A stretch of DNA of 64,000 bases from Ypsolopha sequella (GCA_934047225.1 OW204004.1:6576401-6640400), one strand, 5' to 3'. Counted from the first letter of the stretch, positions 33,640 through 44,936 are shown. Notes: generated from the letters alone by a model not told the origin. A program made the numbers and translations.

Positions 33640-34750
33640 TTTAGTATGGAACGAGTTAATCAAGACTTACAGGTTGCACGTTGATGCGCTGAATTTAAAC
33701 GTGGAAGAACATTTACCAAAGATGACCCCCGCTCGGGTCGCCCCACAACGGTAGTGACCGAAGAAATGGTTAAAAAAGTCGAAAATATTGTTATAGCAGA
33801 TCGTCGAATCACGGTACGTTTTATAGCCTAAGAAACAAAGTTTTCTACTGGTAGTGTGCAAAGCATTTTAATTTTACACGAACGCTTGGACATGAAAAAA
33901 GTATCCGCGTGCTGGGTCTCCAGAATGCTTACCGATGTACAAACACAAAACAATTCTCAAACTTCATTGGAACTGTTATAACAAGATACTGATCGTTCTT
34001 TGGCTCGATTTACAACCATGGATGAAACGTGCTTTCACCATTACGATCCAGAAACCAAATTACAGTCCATGACTTACAAAAGACCATCATCTCCAACTCC
34101 TAAGGAATTTAAGGCGAATCGTTCCGCCGGAAAGATCATAAACTCTCTTTTCCGGGATAGTAAAGGTACGTACTTTATATTCTCTGGTAAAGGGGTCGTC
34201 ATGAAAGAGTATTTCTTGAGTTAAAAGCACTTGTACGTTATAGTTTCAATTTCATTGCTTTTAACTCAAGATGTGTTTCAAGTTTCACCAAGTGCGACAA
34301 TCGCAAGTATAAATATAATATTTCTACCATGGAGCTGCTGTTACGGGCTCTTTGTATGCAGAACAAATGAAAAAATTGCGTAGCGAAATTCTTGAGAAAA
34401 GGCGAGGCAAACTTGAAAAAAAATGTTTGTTTCCATCAAGATAATGCCCCGGCTCATAGGTGTGCCGTTGCTATGGCTGCAATTGGATATGCTGGCTTTG
34501 AAGTACTTGAGCATCCTCAATACTCTCCCGACCTTGTCCCTAGTGATTTCTATCTATTTCCAATGTTGAGGGAGTATCTGAGAGGACAGAGATTCGAAAA
34601 TGATAAAGCAGTAGTCGCTGCAGTACAAAGATTTTTAGGTACTCAGGACAAAGAGTTATTTAAGAAAGAAAATTTAAGCCTAGAAAAATGGTTTTCCCAC
34701 TGTATTATGCAAAAGGTGACTATATTGAAAAATAAAATAAGATTTTAGAA
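33640..34750 (+). pseudogene. mariner transposase relic (D,D34D)
   Basis: Plus-strand fragments in several frames cover most of a mariner transposase. The N-terminal half, with DPRSGRPTTVVTEEMVKKVE near 33720-33780, is interrupted by a stop near 33828. It is followed by LHERLDMKKVSACWVSRMLT, then TMDETCFHHYDPETK at about 34014-34058, HQDNAPAHR near 34432 and YSPDLVPSDFYLFPML near 34525. The second and third catalytic Asp are 34 residues apart, the mariner spacing. Several stops and shifts separate the pieces, so it is dead. GAACGCCCTACAGT near 34779 may be the right terminus; no matching left terminus was found. Confidence 0.88.
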
Positions 34751-34984
34751 AAGTTACCGAAAACATACACATTATTACTTTTTATTGAACGCCCTACAGT
34801 GAACGAAACATTCGCCGTGTATATGTAATGTCTCTTTTTTACAAAAATAAATAATTTGATTTGATTTTGTTTCATAACAGCGGTGAACGAAAAAAGCATA
34901 GAACTCGCGGTTCAAACAAGTTGTCATTTAAAAATGGTACCAGAGACCAGAGACATACTAAACTATAGACTCGCAATTCCTTGT

Positions 34985-36002
34985 TTAGAGCGGTTTTGCA
35001 GCCAGATTGTGAAAATCCCGTCTTTTTCTAATTAATCTAAACAGAACACTTAAATTTAAAATTTACTCAATAGTTATTCAACAAAATGTTATAACCTAAA
35101 CTGCTGCCGTTAATTCGAGAGAATGATGACAGATGGAGTGTGGCGATATCTCGAAAAAATACTACAAGTCAACAAGAGCTTCTTCACGACAAAAATAAAT
35201 AAAGGCACGTTAAAAAAATATCAACGGTACAACAAATGGGACGAAATAAATCCAAATCATGATTATTTAAACTTTTTTTATAAATAAAAACCCTGGAATA
35301 GAATATATATACGATCTTATTATTTGGTAAGGTATATCAGTTTTATAATACGACAACACTGCCTTCCACCGCAGATATTATAAACCTTTTTCTGAAATGT
35401 CTATTCAAAAAGTCGAGGATTCATACTGCAGGCATTATGATTGCTGATTTTACAGAAATAACTTGACAGTATCGCTAATAGACAACTTTTCGCCAAAAAT
35501 AATATTTTTTGCGCTTTTTTTTAACTTTTACGTAGAAATTGAGTCAGCTGATTCATTAAGTTTTGTACTAGGAAGTGGAAAATATATACGACAAAAATAC
35601 TTTTTATTAACAAATGGGACCTTTTAACGATATACAATCAACCCTAAAATCATCATGATAAATATAAAATATTGAAATGCAAAACAGTAAAAAAAAGGTT
35701 TTATCCCCTGACATTTGCAAACGTCACCATTCTCTCGAATGAACGGCCGGAGTTTATATATGGTGTATGTTGCCATCGCAAAATTTCCAGTGGTTTCCGT
35801 AAATTTGAATTTATACAAAATTTTATTTAAAACTCTAATTTACAGAAACTAATAGAAACTTTGCGATGGCAACATACACAACATATAGGTAATAAGGTTT
35901 TGTTGAATAACTATTGAGTGAATTTGGAATTTAAGTGTTCTGTTTCGATTAATTATAAAAAGGTGGGTTTTTCACAATCCGGCTGCGATACCACTCTTAA
36001 AG
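34985..36002. mobile_element. About 1-kb foldback element
   Basis: The left arm (about 34988-35095, with GCAGCCAGATTGTGAAAA) is mirrored by the right arm (about 35880-36002, with TTTTTCACAATCCGGCTGC). An inner inverted pair lies at 35760-35870 around GTTGCCATCGCAAA. Single arms of the family occur at 6300-6465, 45090-45245 and 40690-40860. No transposase is encoded; probably a non-autonomous DNA transposon. Confidence 0.65.
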
Positions 36003-36449
36003 TTATGCTGTCAGGACATCGTTCCGTTTGATCGTCAGATGTCGCCCTATTATTTTGCCATCCCTTTTGCACGCGTAGAATTTGCATTTGCTATTCTACT
36101 GTCAGTGTAAGGCAGGCGTCTTCTGACGATCAAACTGAACGCAGCCCAGGGAATTTGCGCGCGAGAAGGACAAAATGAGTAAGCGAGATGGATATACGAA
36201 ACGCCTGCTGGCCTTTTCTACGATAAAACACCGTTTTATTGGAAAATAAATACCAAACATATTAGTCACTACTAAAATAAAAATTAAATGACTATTATAG
36301 TCCAATTTTTATATTTAAACCGTTATTTCTTTTAAATGAGAACAAAACAGGTCGTATTTTGTGGACTACAGCGTTGGCGGTTTTTTAAAACTAGCGACCA
36401 CTTCTCTCGCTCGCTTGCAAGCGAATAGATGAGTTGTAGCCATTGAAGA

Positions 36450-36871
36450 CGCTCTTATCCCAAAATCAGTAATTTCAAAGTCAAATAGAACTTTCAAATA
36501 TCGTCTAAAACTTCCAAAAAAAATACGCAATATAGTTCGAACCTTTATCTAGGTCTTCCACGCATGTGTTACACGATCAAATAAACTTTGCTTGATAGAA
36601 ATAATTCACGAACACAGCATGTAATATAAGACCTTTCAAATCATGCCATTTCCATAATTCCACTCTTTTATTAACGAAACATATCTGGTAATATTGCTCT
36701 TTAAATTTTCTAGGTCGACCACGTAAGTGGGTTTTAATAAACATATCCCTTATTTTTGAACAATTTAAAAACCGATAAAAACAACGAAAAAGTACAAAAG
36801 TGTGGTTATTTTCTTTACTCCTTACACGTAAAGAAAAAAACAGAGAGTCACTCTTCTGGGATAAGAGCGCC
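36450..36871. mobile_element. Candidate short MITE
   Basis: CGCTCTTATCCCA near 36450 and TGGGATAAGAGCG near 36858 are exact complements about 420 bp apart. The interior is AT-rich and a minus-strand open frame inside it has no recognised domain. The target duplication is unclear. Confidence 0.4.
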
Positions 36872-36879
36872 TTAACCAA

Positions 36880-37820
36880 AACTTAAGGCGAATGGATACG
36901 CCAAATGCAATTTAGACCTGTCTTTGAAGGCCTACTCCTCCCACACGGGTGGTTCAAAAACTTTCATAAAAATATATGATATGCATTATAGAGTCAAAAA
37001 TAAATTTTAAGTTTCATAAACTGTTTTTCTGTAGTAAGTTTTGACGAAAAAAAATCGAAAGTCATCGAAAGTGTCACATGATTAAGACAAGAATTCTCTA
37101 ACTCCTTCCAAACGCCTAAAGCGATTTTAATAATTATTTCACCAAATTATAGGAAATTTTTAAATAAAAAAAATTTAAGTTCATAATTATTTTTCCGTTA
37201 ATGGCGTCCATAACTGTCGTGTTATTTGAATATAGAATGAGGTTTTGTTACATTTAGTCACTAGCAGTTTCAATGCCCAAAGACGTTTTTTAATGTTACT
37301 GGCTGAAAACAAATGAGGCAAAAAAAAAACCTTTGGACCTCACTCTTTTGGGGTTCCGTACATAATATATGACCACTTATTTCGAACTAGATATTTATTT
37401 AATTTAGGGTACAAAAACTGAAAATTTACCACCCTTTTAAAGTAGTCTGCCAGGCGACCATGCTGCAAAAAAAAAACGGTACGGCACCCGGAACTACTTG
37501 AACAAATAATACGCTAAGGAACATTTATCTTTTTATTTATGTTTTATTTAGAAGCAGTTTTCCCAGATTTTTCCCTAGAAGTTATATTTAAGGCTTTTAA
37601 AGAGTGTAATTATTTTATTTTAAGAATTCAACACACCAAATGAACTAGCGAAGTATTGAGAAAAGCTTAAGCCCGGCGCAAACGAAATGTATCTGAGATT
37701 ATTAATAATAACAGGTAATGAAATACTGTATAGAGGGCATCATCAAAATCAATGGCATAGTGTAAGAAATTGCTATTTGTCTAGTGGCATGGGTAATATT
37801 GAGGTATATCAAATAGTAAT
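36880..37820. other. Non-coding stretch
   Basis: AT-rich sequence, no gene recognised. Confidence 0.4.
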
Positions 37821-37825
37821 CGATA

Positions 37826-38400
37826 ATAGAAGCCCTTTGTGGAAGACTTAGTTCAGCCTTAATTAGAATGAGGCAACTTACTGATGTAGCTACTGCTAGA
37901 TTAGTGTATTTTAATTATTTTCACAGCATTATGTCATATGGTATGCTGCTGTAGGGTAGGGCCGCGGATGCAGACGCATTATTTATTTTACAAAAGCTAG
38001 ACTATACTTTATATAGCATGAAGCAGCGGGATTCATTAAGAGAAAAAATTAAGGACATATATTTAATATTACGGTTCGTTATGAATTTTTACCAAGGTTA
38101 ATAAGTGTGTCTGTAAGGTAAATTAAATAAATAAATAAATGATATAAGTCAATAAAAATATCAATACTTTCCCGAGGCTAGGTGAGCATATAGAAACCCG
38201 AAATAAACATAAATTAGCTTAGCTTAGCGTATTACTTTGTAACTTTTCTTTGTATCAAAGATAATAATAAAAAAATAAAAAAGGAAAAATTGCATCATCA
38301 GCAGGAATAATCGAATGAGCGAGATTAGGCATGCATTTATTTGTAGATTTGTACCTTTGTTGTATTAATTGCATTATATTACCAATATTTATAATATTAT
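37826..38400 (+). pseudogene. Degenerate Jockey-family fragment, copy 3
   Basis: GAAGCCCTTTGTGGAAGACT at about 37830 and the following 230 bases track 49945-50180 of the better copy, including the segment for MLLWGRAADTDA, where the Trp codon is now TAG. Later pieces match the C-terminal coding region (CATAAATTAGC near 38207) and 3' UTR (AATCGAATGAGCG near 38308), with large gaps. It is an old, deleted copy. Confidence 0.8.
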
Positions 38401-38683
38401 TATTCCTTTATATATTTTTTTATTCAAGTTTTTATTTAATAAAATTAAATTAATTATGAATTAGTAGATATATAAAACTTTTATATCTTGATTATTTAGT
38501 TGTATTGGATTTTTTTTACATCATGTTGAATGTGTAATACTTATGTATGTACCTATAAATTACAAAATAATTTTATTTGAAGGACTAACTGGAACTATCA
38601 AATGATATTAATCTAATATTGCTTCTGTTATATTGTTTTATATGCTTCTCGATGACTTATGATTATTGGCGAACTTCTCTTAC

Positions 38684-38834
38684 CCCACGTTCATGAATGA
38701 CCTTATGAGAAGGCTCGTCTTTGTCGAAATATTTGCGACCAAGGTACCAGTTTTTTTTGTAACTATATTTTTCAAGTTCATCGACAAGCTTGGGAACATT
38801 AACGTAGTTGTCGTCATCGAAGAGACAAAGCCAC
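38684..38834 (-). CDS. Exon of a fringe-like glycosyltransferase
   Basis: On the minus strand a 151-base exon is preceded by a pyrimidine tract ending TTTTCAG (acceptor at 38835-38836) and followed by GTAAGAG (donor at 38682-38683). It encodes WLCLFDDDNYVNVPKLVDEL and about 30 more residues with NWYLGRKYF. The DDD motif and surrounding residues match the fringe family (Pfam Fringe), Golgi beta-1,3-N-acetylglucosaminyltransferases that modify Notch; the Asp motif binds manganese and the sugar nucleotide. No other exon was recognised in the window, so the gene has large introns or this is an isolated exon copy. The reading frame is clean. Confidence 0.72.
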
Positions 38835-38839
38835 CTGAA

Positions 38840-39480
38840 AATAAAAAAAACACCTGTAAAGTGTACGTTTTGCATAAAGTACGTATCAATGAAGATGTTA
38901 TCTATTTGAAAATACTCGTATGTCTCAAACACACCCACAGATTTTCTCAATATTTTAAAAATGTGGAGACCCATATAATTTTTTCACCTACAATATGCAG
39001 AAATTAACTCGGCACCCAAAATCCCAAAATCCCTGCCGCAAGGTCTCCGCCAACCTTTGCGGGTAAACTGAGGTGCCGAGTTAACTTCTCCGAGTAGAAC
39101 AAACTAAATCGCAGTACTTGCAGAATTTTAGATATAAATAAATACAATAGCCGCTTTTTTGTTCAGTTTTAACACGTGCATTTTTGTGCATAATCATCCT
39201 TAGATTAAATTTAATTCGAGCCAACTCAAGGTCTGTTGGCCGGTGCCCCTTGTTTGGGCCAAGACGAACCAAAAGAAGCAGGGCATTTCGTACTTTTTCT
39301 CGTATTTTCGAATTCTTCATAGCTTCGGTCTGGACGAGCCTCAAATTTTCAGAATAAGATGCAGATAGCAAACTTATGAAATACGCTTACTTTCATTATT
39401 TCTAGCTTCCATATTTTGGATTTTATTAATACCTAAATACGTCTATTTCGTCACTGATTCACTGAATGACTGACTGATTC
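38840..39480. other. Flank of the fringe-like exon
   Basis: If the exon is real, this is intron. The minus-strand open frame 39081-39371 (with RPTDLELARIKFNLRMIMHK) has no family I recognise and lacks an obvious acceptor/donor pair. Confidence 0.4.
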
Positions 39481-39484
39481 ACTC

Positions 39485-40200
39485 ACTCATGATTATCAAA
39501 ACCTCTAGGTTACTTCCTAAAATCCTAGAAAGCTGAAATTTGGTGTGCAGGTTAAGATTTAAGAAAATTTAAGAAATCTGTAACTTTTACCCTCCAACCC
39601 CTCGAAGAAAAGGGGATGCGGTTTTGTATTATATAAGAAATTCTTTATAAACTTCCAAAAGTGCTAAAAAGCTAAAATGTAGTATGCAAGCTAGGATTAG
39701 CACTAAAAAGCACCTTTCACCCTTCAACCCCTCATAAAGGGGGGTCCGGTTCTGTTTATAACAATTTATATTCGAAACTTCTAAAAGTCCTAGAAAGCTA
39801 ATGGTACGCAAGCTACTATTAGCAAAATAAAAACGAAAAAAACTGTAACTTTTACCCTCCAATCACACAGAAAGGGGGGTCTGATTCTGTATTATATAAG
39901 AGTTTTTTTTCAAACTTCCAAAAGTGCTAGAAAACTGAAATTTGGTATGCAGGCTAGGATTAGCACAAAAACATCAGAAAAATTAGAAATCTGCAACTTT
40001 CATCCTTCAACACCTCATAAAGGGGGTCCGGTTCTGTTTATAACAATTTCTACGCCAAACTTCTAAAAGTCCTAGAAAGCTGAAATTTGGTATGCAGGCT
40101 TATTGTATTATGTATTACACACAAACAACAAAGAAATTAAAAAATCTGTAACTTTCACCCTCCAATCACTCAGAAAGGATGGGTGCAGGTCTGTACATAA
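39485..40200 (+). repeat. About 135-bp tandem array, five units
   Basis: The phrase CTAGAAAGCTGAAATTTGGT, more or less diverged, recurs at 39525, 39664, 39790, 39927 and 40072, giving spacings of 126-145 bp. Between occurrences are TAACTTTYACCCTCCAA and a GGGGGTCCGGTTCTG phrase. A similar phrase is widespread in moth and other insect genomes from memory, so this is probably a known repeat class. Confidence 0.85.
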
Positions 40201-40225
40201 TATTTTCTTACAAAAAGAAATGAAA

Positions 40226-40637
40226 CCCCACCAAAAATATTTCATATAAAGTAGGTTGCCAATACTCATAAGCTCATAATGCTGTCACTGTTAAAAAGTA
40301 ACTCTACAAGGCCTAAATCTAACAAACCTTAACTCCACAAACTCTATATCTTGCTCAACACGTATGACTTGGCCGTTTTATGGAACTATTGCATGACACA
40401 AAGATAGTGACTTAATTTCTTACTATAATGGGAGTGTCTGTACAACGGCCGCGAAACAGCCAAACCGTACTTCTTGACGAAGATGTAGGGTTTGTGGATT
40501 TAGGACTTGTAGATTTAGGCCTTGAAGAGTTAGGGGCCTTGCACTACATGACATCTGAGAACTTTTTAGCAGTGAAAGCATTATGAGCTTATGAGTCTTG
40601 GCAACCTACTTTACATGAAATGTTTTTGGTGGGATAC
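40226..40637. mobile_element. MITE with long inverted arms
   Basis: CCCACCAAAAATATTTCAT at the left is mirrored by ATGAAATGTTTTTGGTGGG at the right. The arms extend inward past AGTAGGTTGCCAATACTCAT for at least 60 bases. There is no coding capacity and no clear target duplication. Confidence 0.7.
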
Positions 40638-40674
40638 CATTTAACCAAAAGGCTGAGCGTCATTCCGCCCTGTG

Positions 40675-40870
40675 GTTTTCAAATTAATCGAACAGAACAC
40701 TTATATTCAAATTTTACTCAATAGTTCCTCAAAAAACCTCATTTCCTATGTTTTATGTATGCTGACATAGCAAAGTTTCCATTGGTTTCTGTAAATTAGA
40801 ATGTTAAAGATTTAAAATTCCTATTTACAGAAGCCAATGGAAACTTTGCTACGGCAGCGTTGCTATTGGA
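40675..40870. repeat. Foldback-family fragment
   Basis: GCAAAGTTTCCATTGGTTTC and its near complement GAAGCCAATGGAAACTTTGC form a local inverted repeat. The outer part (ATCGAACAGAACACTT) belongs to the family at 34985-36002. Confidence 0.6.
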
Positions 40871-41134
40871 CTTAACTTGCTATAATTAACAACAGCAGTT
40901 TAACAATAGTGGGGCGACATGTTCTTACTCTGTTTCATAATTTTTCGATAGATTTAAGTTTAATTCCTTTTCTGTTTTACAGCAAAGATCTTTCTCGCTA
41001 TGTGAATTACCACACTTGGTTGTTACGAAGTGATTATCTGAAATAAAATATGATTATTATATATTGTATACTCATATAATGATTCGCCTGAAGATGACCC
41101 AATACCGTGGGTTGAAATATATGTTTTATTGCTT

Positions 41135-41380
41135 TTCTGAATTATTAACTAATTTTTCTTTTATTAATCTTGATCTCTCTATTATTTTCTGATTAGTATT
41201 TACACCTCCAAATGTTAATTTGTTTATCTTTCTGTTAGCTATCAAGGGTTGCCTGGAAGATATTGCTATTAGCAATAAGTGCCGCCCTTGTACACTGTGT
41301 TTAATTGTTTCTTTTGTCTTTTAAGTTATTTGTGTAAATATGCAAAAAGTGTTATAAATAAATTAATAAATAAATAACTT
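41135..41380 (+). mobile_element. Short retroposon 3' fragment
   Basis: Absent from the left copy. Contains GGTTGCCTGGAAGATATTGC and TAGCAATAAGTGCCGCC, a 3'-UTR motif I associate with abundant lepidopteran non-LTR elements and SINEs. It ends in AATAAATTAATAAATAAATA. ATTAACT/ATAACTT at the edges may be the target duplication. Confidence 0.6.
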
Positions 41381-42185
41381 CCCAAATATTAATTTTTATT
41401 TAATATTTGTCAATTTACATCATTAGTAATCATTACATAAATAAAATATACCAATGACACTGAAATAAAATTCGATAACCTCAATATGACTCACTTTATG
41501 TCAAACACAAAAAAAATTTGATATGAATATATCGATATATTTTTTTCGGTATTTGTTCTAATTCGGTATTGTTTCGGTATTGGTTTGTGGAATTACTCAA
41601 ACTAGGCTGAAAGGTAACTTGGGAATCTTGGCCAGCCTTGTCAGTACGTTGGATGGAGGACTAAATGTATTAAGAAAAAAACATGTCAAGAGCGAGCCAG
41701 ACTCCGGTTCCGTATTTCGTCAGTTTTAAGAGCAAAATGGCATTTAAAATATTTTATTTATTTATTTGCTATACTGGATATACACACAGTTTATAGATAA
41801 TTACACACTTATAAAAATCATAGAAATTGTTTAAAATTGAACAACATTCTTCAACAGTTTGTTTTACAAAAGAAACAAAAAGAAAAAATACACCAACGGA
41901 AGCATAATTATTTAAAGTATTTAGACCGTTCGTCCAAGGGGTTGTTTTCTTATGTATAAGATTGTGCTTGGAGACTTTAATATGATTATGCGCACATGAT
42001 TGGTGAACTTAAATATCAACTTCTGTTGAGCCAAGTAGGAAAGAAGATGGCATACCCTAGCAACTTTTTTTATTACCCGTCCAGCACAATAAGTCCTACG
42101 GCAAAGACTTTATTTGCTTTTCATAGAGGCGATTATATGTTGGCTCTTTGGCCTCTTTTTCTTGAACGCGTAATACGCGTAATGT

Positions 42186-42298
42186 TTCGTTAGGTAATTA
42201 TAGTATTTTACATTATTTTCTTATTATCTTAGATTCATTCATTTTAATGAACTTAGATAATAAGAAAATAATGTAAAATACTATAATTACCTAACGAA
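42186..42298. repeat. Near-perfect 110-bp hairpin
   Basis: TTCGTTAGGTAATTATAG at the left and CTATAATTACCTAACGAA at the right are the ends of arms about 50 bp long with only a couple of mismatches, around a CATTTTAATG centre. It lies within sequence specific to the right copy. Such a structure can be a young foldback element; a small-RNA hairpin is only a possibility. Confidence 0.85.
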
Positions 42299-43156
42299 TG
42301 TTATTCATAAAAATATTTTAATATTAAGTAGAATGTTTTAATGTCAAGTAAAATATTTTTACTGTAAACCTTTAAACCTTTAACATATACATAATCATAA
42401 TATAAGATGTAGTGTGACTATTAATGTAAATTACTATTGACGTGTAAATACTTTTATTTACCAATAAATTGAGTTTGAGTTTGAGTTTGTGTGTTTTTAG
42501 CTTATTACTGAAATATTTTGTAAGAAAAAAAATATTGAATTTAGGTGATATACCTTCATATTTCTATTACATATTTTATGAAAAAAAAAAAACTCTTAAC
42601 CGCGTCCTTGAAGCGAACGTTTGAAAACCAAAAAAAAGAGGGTGCAAAAATTTTTTTTTGACAAAAGTATAAATCTGAGTACATTTTTCATACGTAAGAT
42701 ACCTAGAGAAAAGATTAATAAACCAAATATATTTTTTTCAATACAAGGAGAGTCCGAGTTTCTTCAAACGAAGCCTATATAGACTGGAGTTGGTCATGCT
42801 CTAGGCTCAAAAGTTGAAAAATTTAAAAAAATTATGTACTTAATTGTCTGAGAAGTCTATCTTAGAATGATTTTGAACCATTTTGAACAGCATAGACTAA
42901 ATTCCACAGTATTTACAGGAAGCATGTGCAAAACCAGAGGTTTTTTAGTATGAATGTTTTGACCCACAAACTTTTATAAAGATTGTTTGATAAAATCACT
43001 TTCAGGCGTAACATGATTGTCTAAAAATTCCGTTTACTGATAATTTGAAGTATTATTTTTAACAGCTTAGACTAAATTCAAGACAATTTACAGGAAGCCC
43101 GTGCAGTATCGGAGGTTTTACATAAGTGAGTTTTGAACAAACAATTATGCTTATGT

Positions 43157-43288
43157 GATTGTTTGGTTAAAACTTATTCAGGAGCACTTGATTGTTTGGT
43201 TAAACCACATTCAGGAGCACTTGATTGTTTGGTTAAACCACATTCAGGAGAACTTGATTGCTTGGTTAAACCACATTCAGGAGAACTT
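43157..43288 (+). repeat. 33-bp tandem repeat, four units
   Basis: Units start at 43157, 43190, 43223 and 43256, each GATTGYTTGGTTAAA followed by ATTCAGGAG. The left copy has two. The 33-base period keeps one frame open, giving a fake 11-residue peptide repeat. Confidence 0.9.
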
Positions 43289-43300
43289 GATTGTCTTCAA

Positions 43301-43375
43301 AATTCCATCTTTGGATAATTGGCAGTATAATTTTGAATAACATTATTATACTGCCAATTATCAAAAGATGGAATT
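43301..43375. repeat. Foldback specific to the right copy
   Basis: AATTCCATCTTTGGATAATT and its complement form arms of about 31 bp around a short loop. The left copy reads through from AATTCCA to GTGTAGTTTC without it. Confidence 0.8.
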
Positions 43376-43969
43376 GTTACTCCTGAGTGTAGTTTCATCG
43401 AACAAACACTAAAACAAATATTTTTTTACTTATATTTACATATTTTTAAGGGGTTTGTTGTTAAGATATCACTCAAATTTCACGATTTTTAATTCCACTT
43501 ATACATAGATCTAGATAATTTTAATGAACTCAGAATAAAATACTATAATAACATTCCATAGACACCCCATAATTTGGTGACAGCGTTTGTGTGGAGGTTT
43601 GCGCGTAACAATATTTAGAGTATTCATAGCTATGGATATCGCAAAACAAACATGATCATTGTTTTTTTTTCTTAAAGTTGTATTTTGGCCGTTATTAATT
43701 ACATCTTAATATTTTGTAACAAATTCGGAAAATTGCTAATAGCGAAAAATTATAAATAAATACTTGCTTGTGATATTTTGGTACATCCGAAACGTTTTTG
43801 TAAAACCGGCATCAGTATAGAACCATATCTGAAAAAGAAAGTCACCCACATAGTGATTCGTTGTTGAACTATACAATTCTAATGTTTATGTACTTGGAAT
43901 ATAGCTGTGGTCCTCACATTACTTATTGGTCTTGCTTTACTAGTATCTTTTTTAACACAATTATAACTT

Positions 43970-44796
43970 TTGGGCACCACGGCCTTCGTATCTTGCCAAC
44001 GTAGTGCTGGTCGCTTGTCGCGGCATGCCAGCCTTAATGATGTCATCTTGAGGGCCTTTGTCACCGTCGGCGTGCCAGCTATCCTAGAGCCGAAAGGCCT
44101 TGCACGCAGCGATGGCAAGAGGCCCGAGCCAGTGGCGTGCACAGAACTTTTTGCTGGAAAAGCAAACAATTGGTCAAGAACAACAATAAAAAAATATGAA
44201 AAAATTTAAATATCACATTGAAAAAAAAAAAATTGTATGACGCCAGGGTAGACAATGTCTACCCTAGAGTGAAAATTTCTTATACAAACTTTTTTTTTCA
44301 AAGTGATATTTAAATTTTTTTTTATTTTTTTATTGTTGTTCTTGACCAATTGTTTGCTTTTCCAGCAAAAAGTTCTGTGCACGCCACTGGGCCCGACGGT
44401 GTGACAATCATTCCTTGGAAATACGGCAAGTCACTGGTGTGGGACGTAACATGCGTTGACACTCTTGCTGCGTCCCACATCCAAGTCACGGCTGCCAGGG
44501 CTGGCGCAGCAGCGGCAGCGGCCGAGGGATCCAAAAGGCGCAAATATGCAGAGCTCAGTTCTGAGTACGTGTTTGCGCCTTTTGGAGTCGAAACCCTTGG
44601 GCCGTGGGGTCAAGAGGCTAAATGTCTTTTTAAAGAAATTTCCTCACGGCTGGTTGACGTTTCGGGGGACCCAAGAGCTGGCGCATACTTTGGACAACGC
44701 CTTAGTTTGGCAATCCAAAGAGGAAATGCTGCCAGCATTCTGGGAACCCTGCCACAAGATGGCAGCGATCTGGCCAACATTTTTTACTTAGTTTAA
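43970..44796 (+). pseudogene. RLE endonuclease C-terminus, broken by a MITE
   Basis: Starts in the LGHHG part of the Cys/His cluster, shifts frame, then continues CQRSAGRLSRHASLNDVI and KGLARSDGKRP before the MITE at 44130. After it the frame resumes at the PDG motif (GPDGVTIIPWKYGKSLVWDV) and runs to the stop at 44794-44796 with FGVETLGPWGQEAK and GAYFGQRLSLAIQRGNAAS. It is clearly homologous to the C-terminus of the ORF at 2587-5481, but differs enough to be another subfamily or older copy. It lacks the zinc finger and RT, so it is inactive. Confidence 0.9.
44130..44389. mobile_element. hAT-type MITE inside the RLE copy
   Basis: CAGTGGCGTGCACAGAAC at the left is mirrored at the right (GTTCTGTGCACGCCACTG), and the complementary arms extend over about 100 bp each. 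The flanks are GGCCCGAGC (44121-44129) and GGCCCGAC (44390-44397), an 8-bp target duplication with one extra base on the left. The interior includes a small palindrome around GTAGACAATGTCTAC. Confidence 0.9.
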
Positions 44797-44936
44797 TTTT
44801 ACTTTAGGAGACATTTTAGTTTTATAGGTAAATTTGTAAGGTTTAATTTTAGTTTTATTTCATGTTATTTAAGTTTTTATGTTTCTGTTAATAAAAAGTA
44901 CACTTAGTATCGTATTTTTGATGATCTCGGGGCCCG

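Larger units (their letters stand above)
43970..44901 (+). mobile_element. 5'-truncated RLE retrotransposon with empty site in the left copy
   Basis: ACTT is repeated at 43966-43969 and 44902-44905. The left copy reads ATAACTTAGTATCG uninterrupted near 6148, an exact empty site. The inserted DNA is the 3' end of an element related to 2501-5550: the endonuclease end, then about 100 bases of 3' UTR ending AATAAAAAGTACA. It is interrupted by a hAT-type MITE at 44130-44389. Confidence 0.88.

Noticed and set aside
36577..36879. Minus-strand frame with an RGRPRKF (AT-hook-like) string
   Set aside because: A single short match inside a candidate MITE is too weak to call a gene.
39081..39371. Minus-strand frame near the fringe-like exon as another exon
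   Set aside because: No similarity to fringe proteins and no convincing splice pair; left unassigned.
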